This document shows positions 56,550 through 64,000 of a stretch of 64,000 nt of DNA, piece after piece. This DNA comes from Plantago ovata (taxonomy: Eukaryota; Streptophyta; Magnoliopsida; Lamiales; Plantaginaceae). Under the pieces are notes generated by a model, which saw only the letters and a list, made by a program, of their open reading frames with translations, made no database searches and was not told the DNA's origin. The position numbers and the translations under genes are program-made. How positions within the stretch are numbered: position 1 is the first letter of the stretch; each line of letters begins with the position of its first letter. The stretch covers positions 122,485,462 through 122,549,461 of the forward strand of contig CM051455.1 of the NCBI GenBank assembly GCA_028274465.1, written 5' to 3'.

Positions 56550-58709
56550 ATGCCGCATACACGATCTGCAGGAACACCACTTGCTGATTCAATTGCTGAG
56601 ATCGACATAGTCTACCACCAAAGAAGGCGACTACTTCAAAGACGTGCACTAGAGGAAATAGAGGATACCGATTTCTCTGAATCTCTACTTAGTCTTTTCA
56701 AGGAAATCGACGGAATGGCAGAAGCTAGACCACTGAAAGCATGGGTTCAACCCACCAAGGATCGTATGAGGGGACTAGCGATTGTTCTTTGGTCTGCAAC
56801 CCGAGATCTGGAAATCAAGAACCACGCATTCCAACAACTTCTGAGGTTCTATGACTTATCAAGGGAAGATGTGATGGGGTACTTGCACGATATCGATGAT
56901 TTCGTCAACCAACTCCCACGACTCGGAGCTGATATAACAACGGATGAGTTGAGGATGAAGGTTTTTGCTATGGGACTTGGCGACAGAGCCAAGTCATGGT
57001 TGAGTTCTCTACCGGCAGGCTCGCTGGACACTTGGGAGAAGGTTTTTTCAGCTTTCATGGAGAAATACTTCCCTCACACCTTGACTACCGCGCTAAAGGC
57101 GCAGATCACTGGATTCAAGCAGGACTATGATGAGACCATCTACACCGCGTTTGAGAGATTTCAAGATCTCACGAACAAGTGCCCTCACCATGGTTTTGAA
57201 CTTTCTGACCTAGTCCAACACTTCTACAATGGACTAACCTTCGAGAACCAACAAGTGGTGGATTTCCAATGCCGAGGCAATATTTGGGAGGAAACCGCAA
57301 AAGCCGTCTGGGCAGTTTTCGAAAGGCTTGCTAAGGGTTCGCAGTTCAAGGACCCAAGAGCAATGGTTAGGAGACGTGGACCTGAAGCTCCACCGACTCA
57401 TGAAGCCCCTATGTATAGGGGGAATGGGGATCAATTCGAGTGCTTTACCAACGAATTGAAGCAAGTCCTCAAGAGCGCCACCGGAACAACTGTTTCGAAC
57501 GAAGTATGCCGGATATGAAAGAACTATGGGCATGGGGCTCATATGTGTAGATCGGAGCTGGCGTATGACGATGGCAACTGGGCTCGAGGAGGCGAAGAAG
57601 AAGCCTTTGCTACGGAGTTTGGTGCTCAAGAAGTTAGCTACGGACAAGACGGTAGGAACCCTCGAGGTGGATTTTGGAGAAGAGGATTCCGAAACAATCA
57701 AGGATATGCACCGGCTAACCAAACTTATGGCCCTAACCAAGACCGTAGTAGGCTAAACTATGGTAATGACCACTGCGAAAACCCCGCTCTGAAAGAGCCA
57801 CCGAAGTCGAAGACGGCTCAACTGATGGAGAACTTGCAAAAAATGGTTGATCACACACAAAGTTTTCTCAAACGTTATGAAGAAGATTTCGAGAAGACTA
57901 GGACAAGGCTTGATAGGTTGGAAGAGATCACTAGGCTTGCCCATCAAAAGATGCAAGAGTTGATCGACCGAGGAGCAAGTAGGGAGCAAGGCAAGCTGCC
58001 TAGCAACACTGAGAAGTCGAATGCCATTACATTGGCTGGTGATTTACCTAACGAAATCACCATCAAGAAGGTTTCTAAGTGCGAGTGTTGCAAGAAGGAA
58101 GAACTTCTACAGGCTAAGGAAGAAGAGAAGGACCTTGGTTCTGACGAAAGTGAGGAGGAGCAAGAGGATCCCGAGCCACTCCCTAAAAGTTTCGATGTTA
58201 AGGTAGGGATTGGTAAGATTGAAGATGTCCGTGCCACACTAGACACGGGATCCTACTCGAACATACTTCCTTTGAATGTGTTTGAAAAGAGTAGCGTTGG
58301 AAAACTATCTGAGCATAGGGCTATTGTGCAACTGGCGGATGGATCCTTTATGAGACCCGAAGGCGTTGTGAAAAATGTGTTGGTCAAGATTGGTGAAGCT
58401 TCTGTATACACCAATTTTGTAGTTATGCCGCCGTCTGCACCTGGAACGGGGGATGTCATACTCTTAGGGCGAACGTTCTTGACTAAGCTACGCTCCGTGA
58501 TGGACATCTACCAAAGAACTTGCACTATTGAAGTGGATGGCAAGCAACACGTATTGCACGCCTTATCTGATCCACCTGATCCGCCTGATATTTCTTTCAC
58601 TACTCACTCCTGTGGTCTTGCAGCCTATATTCTTTCTTATTCACAGGTTCGAGGCATGGAGAAGAAATCAATGAAGGGGAAGCCTAGTACCGGCAAAAAG
58701 AGGAGATAG
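56550..58709 (+). pseudogene. C2 Gag-protease ORF with one nonsense codon
   Basis: Same layout as C1: MPHTRSAGTPLADSIAEI start, Retrotrans_gag-like region, zinc knuckle, coiled-coil-like acidic segment, aspartic protease with LDTGS (58240-58254) and GDVILLGRTFL, natural end KKRR. A TGA at 57516-57518 replaces the second Cys codon of the CCHC knuckle, so Gag would stop inside the knuckle. The protease region, broken in C1, is open here, and a DPP duplication is seen near residue 675. The two copies are thus inactivated at different points. Confidence 0.9.
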
Positions 58710-58961
58710 GCGCAGACAGGAGTCGAGTCAAAGACTTTAAACAATGACGCTATCCGGGAGGCAACCCGGAATTTTTATCGCTTTCTTTACTGCTTTTTTG
58801 CATGCATTCATTCTTGAACTATTTGCTTCTCGTATGCGAATTTGTTCATGTCTGTGTCGTATATGCTTATGTTTGAGTGAGATTTTTCGAGTGGTTTTAT
58901 GAGAAAATTGGTTTTGGGGATTAAAATCGCGTTTTCTGACGAGAGGAACCGTCTCCCCGCA

Positions 58962-59035
58962 TCGGGGAGCACGGGGCGAACCGCCCCACATGGGGGGCGA
59001 ATCACCCGTGTGGGGCGAATCGTCCCACGGCCCCA
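58962..59035. repeat. Internal copy of the GC-rich palindromes, C2
   Basis: GGGGCGAACCGCCCC, GGGGCGAATCACCCG and GGGGCGAATCGTCCC occur in tandem 250 bp after the ORF, matching the internal cluster of C1 with partly decayed arms. Confidence 0.8.
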
Positions 59036-59694
59036 GAAGTCAAAAACACGGATTCTTCCTCTTTTCCTCATTTTCTTCCTATCTTTCATCATTCCTCCTC
59101 CCCAAAAAATCGAAAATCGCGATTTCATCTTCAAAATCTCATAACTTCTTCATTTCTTGACCAAATTTAGTGTTCTTTAGCTTAAATCGAAGCCTATTAC
59201 ATGATCTATCTTTCCATCCGAACAGATCTCGTCCTAATGCATTAGATTTTCAGATCTGAGGTATTATCCTAAGAACCCTAATTTTCGAATTTGGGGGTTT
59301 TCTAATTTGAGCTTCAATTATGGTTATTTGATGCATGGGTATGTTGTTTGTGTGATTAGAAGTGTTATTTACTATCAATTGCATGCTCAATTATGCTTGG
59401 ATTGTTGATTTGGGATTTTTGCTACTAGATGATATATCTTGTTATGCAATATGTCTCTATCTTTGATTTCTTGCATATGATTGCGTTTATTGATGTAATG
59501 TTGGTAGATTTGATGATAGAATGCTTAATTGTTGAGTATGAGGATTTATGATGATAGAATTCTTCGCTACTATGGTATGAATTGAGCTTTGTTATCTAGG
59601 ATATTGGTTGTCTAGTAAGAGCATAATGTGATGTATTGCATGTAGTAGTTACATTGGTATGTTGCACGATGAAGAAGCTAGGCTAGACATTTAA

Positions 59695-59704
59695 GGTTTG
59701 GGGA
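59695..59704 (+). promoter_or_regulatory. Extra polypurine-like motif, C2
   Basis: GGTTTGGGGA, identical to the core of the true polypurine tract (62182-62191), lies just before the second coding-like block. Position conserved in C1 (24430-24439). Confidence 0.7.
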
Positions 59705-59804
59705 GCTCGATTGTTGATTCTATCACTTGTGTGTTTCGTTCTTACACTAGCATATGCATGAGTCAGTTTTGTGTCATACGAGGTACTAACTGTTGCTTGT
59801 AGGA

Positions 59805-60600
59805 ACCATGCCAAGGGAAAGGAGCATTCCCGTATGATTACTATGAAATATTGGAGGGGGATCGATTACAACCATGTCAAGAAGAGTGACCTCGTTAGAT
59901 GTGCGTTCGAGCCGAGGGGTTTTGCAACAACGTCGTGGATTATCCAAGAGGAGGAGCTAGAGTACACGTGGAGTGAGGACTCCTTGCCTATTCATGCACC
60001 ACCGAAGGTACAGAAACCATTATTACGTCAGCAATCCATCGCAAGGGCTGCAAAGTTCGTGTGAACTGGAAGGCACCGGAAACAGTCTTGCCGCGACGGA
60101 TTCAATCTTGAGTTCGCAGTTGCTAGAAGGTTCCGAAGCGCTAGCTTGGTTCCAAAACATAATGACATGGGTACCCGGCCCCTCTTAGGGGTACCCCTTG
60201 ACTGCCTCTAAAGGGAGCATCATATAGACATCGGTCGGATCAACAGTAGAGGATGTGGTCGACATTGAAAAAGATGGTAGAAGACTTTTGAGTATCCGAG
60301 CAGCTTACTGTAGCCACCCCGGGGTGTAAAACGCTGGAGGGGGAGGTCCTGATACCACTGCTCTTTCCCCATCAACGGTTCACATCCTATTGGAGGGCTT
60401 CAGGATGGAGAATTCCATAACAGCGGCGGCTAATCTTGAGGATTCTACTCGACACTGCAACTCTACTAGTGAGGATGTGCGTGACAGTAGTGACAATGAA
60501 GGCCATACGGGCAATGATGATACTAATGGGGGAGTTGTTCCTATCCGGCCTATAATTGAAACTACCACGCCTACCAGAAGACCTGATGACACCCTATAAG
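59805..60600 (+). pseudogene. Second coding-like block of C2, unknown
   Basis: TACTAAC and a CTTGTAG acceptor-like site at 59785-59804 precede the frame, which reads MITMKYWRGIDYNHVKKSDL and on to 59960. A one-base deletion near 59981 then shifts it. The acidic tail (NSTSEDVRDSSDNEGHTGND) and a Pro/Thr end (60450-60600) are conserved relative to C1, suggesting a once-coding region of about 265 codons. Not recognised. Confidence 0.45.
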
Positions 60601-61253
60601 TCTCCCAGAGCAGTCCCAATAACTCACAAGCAGCATACTCAGCCGACCGAGGCCAAACCATGCGGTAACATCTAGTATCACATCTTATTTCCTCATTTTC
60701 TTACTGCTGGGGACTAGCGTTAATTTCATGAGGGGTGATGGGATTTAAGTGATCTAATGTTGTTAGTTTGGAGCTTGGAATTGGTAGGCTGAGTATAGTA
60801 CCTCGCATGTTTTATCCGTCTGCATTTGCATTTGCACGTTTACTGCTTTCTTAGATATTTTAGGTTGCATTCACTACATTCATCCTAGGATAGTCTTGCA
60901 TGTTTTATATGGAGTTTATTGTCGAATTTTTTGAACTTTTTTATCGGGTAGATCAACTAACTATGCCACTAATCGTATGCTTCATCTCTATGAATTTGTT
61001 TGAGGTTTTTCTCGCTTGGCTTGTCACATTTATGTATTTCACTTAGTTAAGCTTGGTAGTCTCGACATCACTTAGTGGTGTTTTCTCTACTGCGATTCAC
61101 CAAGGCCTTTATAATAGGATGATGCATGTTAGGGTCTTATGGTTGTTTTCCCGAGTAATTATGTACCTAAGAGGCAACAAGTCTTCACCATGCTTTGAGA
61201 TTGCTAAATGCCTAGGAAGGAGGTAGTGTGAGGGTGTGTGATCCTTTGTTTAT

Positions 61254-61395
61254 AACATATTCTTCCGAATAGGTTTGGGGAGGGGGTTACACCATCGCTA
61301 GACTTGTTTTCATTTTTCATTTCCGTATCGTGAGTTTATTTTTCCTTTTTCGTAAATTTTGTACTCCAACCTATTCTTTCGAATAGGTTTGGGGA
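61254..61395 (+). other. Two hairpin plus polypurine-like modules, C2
   Basis: Stem-loops at 61254-61275 (one mismatch) and 61368-61389 (perfect 9-bp stem, TTTC loop) each run directly into GGTTTGGGGA (61272-61281 and 61386-61395). They match the two modules of C1 in order and spacing. Confidence 0.85.
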
Positions 61396-61443
61396 AGTCG
61401 TGTGAGTCATTTTATTTCTCTTTTTGTTATGCTACTGCTGGCT

Positions 61444-61590
61444 AGAAAAAAATCGAAAAAAAGAAAGAAAGAAAAATTCCAGGAAAAGAAAAAAAAAGAA
61501 AGAAAAAGAAACTGGAAAGAAAAAAAAGAAAAACAAAGAAAAGACCCCAAAAAAGCAAAGAAGGGTCCAAAAAAGAAGAGTCAAATAGCA
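61444..61590 (+). repeat. Long purine-rich tract, C2
   Basis: About 145 bp of A/G-rich sequence conserved with the complement of 22540-22700. It is low complexity and not a gene. Confidence 0.8.
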
Positions 61591-62181
61591 GTTTAGCAAA
61601 GTGTTGTGTTTCATTTTCCAATTCTTGTAATGTTCGTAATCGTGTTGTGATTTTCTATTTTTTGTCTTTTGTCTTGAGTGTCATCTGTTCTAGACCACCC
61701 TCGTCCTGCCATTCAGGAAGTGGTGAATAGCTTAAGACTTTACTTTAGAGATGGGTAGAATAGGGGAGTGTTATCTTTTATAGGGAACCCTCCTTCGTTT
61801 GATGAGAGCCAGTACTGGTTCGACCTCTTTGAGGGAAAGTCTTAACATGGTGGAACAGCAGTAAGTCCTCAGTTTCATAGGCACGGGACAACCATTCGTA
61901 TCTTAGCATGCTTCATTACGTCGTCACTGACTAGGTCCAGGTAGAGAATGTTACGAAAGACTATCTTGTCTTGACATAAGTGCCTATGTGGATGTGTATA
62001 AGTCAATCGAGGTATTCTTCAACCTATATTCATGCTTTGATTTATATGGTTTTTTGTTCATATGTTATTTGATAGATTCAGTAGATTAGTTCATTTTATT
62101 TGGCATGAGACTCCATTTTGTGTCTTGCATTGTTTTTTGCACTAGAGTCTAGCTTAGTTGCTTGACGACAAGCAAAGGTTC

Positions 62182-62191
62182 GGTTTGGGGA
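62182..62191 (+). promoter_or_regulatory. Polypurine tract of C2
   Basis: GGTTTGGGGA, followed by GTT, abuts the TGATGAATG start of the 3' LTR. Confidence 0.87.
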
Positions 62192-62194
62192 GTT

Positions 62195-63420
62195 TGATGA
62201 ATGTGTATTTTACACTTTCATTCGAGTCTTTTTCACCTATTTTAGCTATCCTCTATGTTAATTTAGCTATATTTAAGTGCATTTTATTAGAATAGTGTCA
62301 CGTTTCCCTTTAGATTTTATTTTACAGGTTTTGGTTGAAAATCGAGGATTTCCGGGCAATTATATTGAAGTTGACAAGGAATTGGTGTTCCAGAAGCCTA
62401 TTTGGAGTATCTGAAGGTTTCCGGATAGGATTTGGAGTCTAGGGGCCGAATCTGGAGGTTAGAAGGCCACTAGAAGACAGAAACCGAGTCCGAAAAGGGG
62501 AAGAAATCCAAAAACGCGTTGAAAACGCGGAATTCCGCGAGATTTCTCTGGGGCGAACCGCCCCGTGTGTGGGGCGAACCGCCCCACAATATTTTTAAGG
62601 CCTATATATAGTTACTCAGTTTTCTCCGAAATTCATACTTTTCCAAGCCTTCTCTCTCACCTTTCTCTGTAGTTTTAGGGAGGGACTTCCCAGAGCCTGT
62701 TCTGGGGGTCCGTAGCTTAGGAGACACTTTTTCATAGCAGTTTGGAGCTCGTAGGATCGCAATTCTTCGGAGATTGACAACCTTCAGTAACATTGTATCT
62801 TACAGTTTATTCTACTTATTTTATTATATCTTTCAACATGTTTTCTTCTATGATTTCTGTTGATTGCATGCCTATTATGAGTAGCTAAACTTATCGTTGG
62901 TGGTAGTATGTGAATTCTTAGCTAAGGGAAGATAATCATGCTAATGGCTATATCGCGCATTATACTCCGTGTTATTGCTTTATTTCGTTGATCAGGCTTA
63001 AGCCCAAAATTCTCGTATGTTGTATTAATTATTATGCACAATTGGACCCTTGTCGACCTGTACGCGAGTTTATCTTCGTAGTGTTGAATAATTACGGAAC
63101 ACAATAGGACAGTAGTGGTTGACTTGTCAGAATCGTTATCTTCGTAGTGCTTAATAATTGCAACAGGACACTAGATTGATCAAAGATCTCCATGCAAGAC
63201 CGAGGAATTTACGCATGATTATCGACCCGTTATGCTTTGAAGGATCATACTATCACCAATCTCCATTATCTGTTAGAAACCCCTTTGCTATTACGTCTGT
63301 TGTTTTATATTCTCTCGAGTCATTCTACTGCTACACTACGGTTTTCGTTGTAGTTGTGGGTTGCCTTTGGCTAAATAACAAATATATACTGAATCCGGAG
63401 CACGACATCCGCGTTCATCA
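62195..63420 (+). repeat. 3' LTR of C2
   Basis: 1226 bp, nearly identical to 55134-56405. It lacks about 45 bp near 63317 (a deletion between short CTC repeats). Two perfect palindromes GGGGCGAACCGCCCC lie at 62550-62586, and the TATA box at 62603-62610. Confidence 0.92.
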
Positions 63421-64000
63421 GGTATTAATCACTTCAACCCAATAAGCTTCACTTATTTCAGTGTCAACAAGCATTGTTCTAACTGCTTCCTTAAGGGTAC
63501 GATTTTTTCTTTCAGCAACACCATTTTGTTGAGGTGTCCTTACTGAGGATAACTGATGTTGTATGCCTTTAGAAGTGCAATACTCAGTTATGTACTGGTT
63601 TACAAACTCAATACCATGGTCTGTTCTGATGATTTTTACCTTGTTATTTTTCATGACTTCGAGCTTATTCAGCAAGTTAGGTATTTCAGACTTGTGTTTG
63701 ATAAAAATTACCCAAGTGAACCTTGAATAATCATCTACCACCACCAGACCATACTTCTTACCAACATAGCTTGTTGAAGAAGATTCAAACAAGTCCATGT
63801 GCAAGAGTTGTAAAGGTTTCGTAGTTGACGGTACTGCCTTGTTCTTGAAAGAAGTTTTGGTTTTCTTACCTTGCTGACATGCAGTGCAAACACCATCCTT
63901 CTTAAAAGTAACCTTAGGTAATCCAACTACAAATGCCTTTTTAGACAACTTATTCAGCGTCTTGAAGTTTAGGTGACTTGTTCGTTTATGCCACAACCAT
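63421..64000 (-). pseudogene. Element B pol, GAG-pre-integrase and integrase core
   Basis: The minus-strand frame begins outside the window. It shows MWHKRTSHLNFKTLNKLSKK (GAG-pre-integrase), a zinc-like CTACQQGK, then the integrase core with HMDLFESSS, VVDDYSRFTWV, RTDHGIEF and GVAERKNRTL, which supply the D, D and E catalytic residues. The frame ends where C2 is inserted (63421) and resumes at 55128. Confidence 0.9.

Larger units (their letters stand above)
55134..63420 (+). mobile_element. Gypsy-like Gag-protease-only element C2
   Basis: An 8287-bp plus-strand copy of the C family is flanked by the duplication GGTAT (55129-55133 and 63421-63425). It has LTRs 55134-56405 and 62195-63420, a primer site 56409-56426, Gag-protease 56550-58709, internal palindromes, a second coding-like block, two hairpin/polypurine modules, a purine tract and a polypurine tract, all in the same order as C1. 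It inserted into the integrase coding sequence of element B. No reverse transcriptase or integrase is present. Confidence 0.93.
43494..64000 (-). mobile_element. Sirevirus-like Copia element B, 5' part outside window
   Basis: A minus-strand Copia element with its 3' LTR at 43494-45008, an env-like region (45282-51769), a spacer, and pol (52767-55133, continuing 63421 to the window edge). The order pol then env-like ORF then LTR, the RT/RNase H type and the AAAAAGGGGGAAA polypurine tract suggest the Sirevirus (SIRE/Maximus) lineage. It is interrupted by a solo LTR (48754-50078) and by Gypsy-like element C2 (55134-63420). The left target base group is GGTTC (43489-43493); its partner and the 5' LTR lie beyond 64000. 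Confidence 0.85.

Overview
This is a stretch of nuclear DNA from a flowering plant, most likely a eudicot, made almost entirely of transposable elements nested inside one another. The evidence is the set of families: Ty1/Copia elements including a Sirevirus-like one, an Athila/Tat-like Gypsy lineage, a mudrA-type Mutator element (MULE), a Helitron helicase, and fragments of a plant eIF3d gene. Species cannot be determined. I see no intact host gene, tRNA, rRNA or CRISPR array.

Left part (1-2411): a Helitron-like 3' end, a 22-bp minisatellite, an old minus-strand LTR-like block and unassigned sequence. From 2417 to 31638 lies one Copia retrotransposon on the minus strand (element A), with two 2109-bp LTRs 25 kb apart and a 5-bp target duplication AGAAT. 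Its gag-pol (8561-4540) is nearly complete but broken. Its leader contains a tandem array of about 2.77-kb units (9756-29392). Each full unit carries the start of an eIF3d gene, an opposed promoter/first-exon fragment of a second gene, a third coding-like block, and about 1.1 kb packed with TGGGC/GCCCA motifs. The fourth unit was hit by an 8.35-kb Gypsy-like element (C1, 20633-28980, target duplication ATGGC).

Middle part (31744-43493): an autonomous-type MULE (31744-37198) with terminal inverted repeats, an exact 9-bp target duplication, a decayed five-exon transposase and a small intact convergent ORF. Next come a Helitron 3' end with a helicase remnant, a LINE/RNase H fragment, a 280-bp satellite, and a 919-bp non-autonomous MULE with an exact 9-bp duplication.

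Right part (43494-64000): the 3' two thirds of a Sirevirus-like Copia element (B, minus strand) that runs off the window. It has its 3' LTR, a very long decayed env-like region and pol. It is interrupted by a solo LTR (48754-50078, duplication ACTTG) and by a second full-length Gypsy-like element (C2, 55134-63420, duplication GGTAT) inserted inside the integrase domain.

C1, C2 and the solo LTR belong to one family. C1 and C2 both encode only Gag and protease, with no reverse transcriptase or integrase, so the lineage must move in trans. It carries variable GC-rich palindromes beside the LTR TATA box, a hairpin plus polypurine-like module, and a conserved second coding-like block behind a splice-acceptor-like site. 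The most unusual object is the amplified multi-gene-fragment array inside element A; the second is this Gag-protease-only family.
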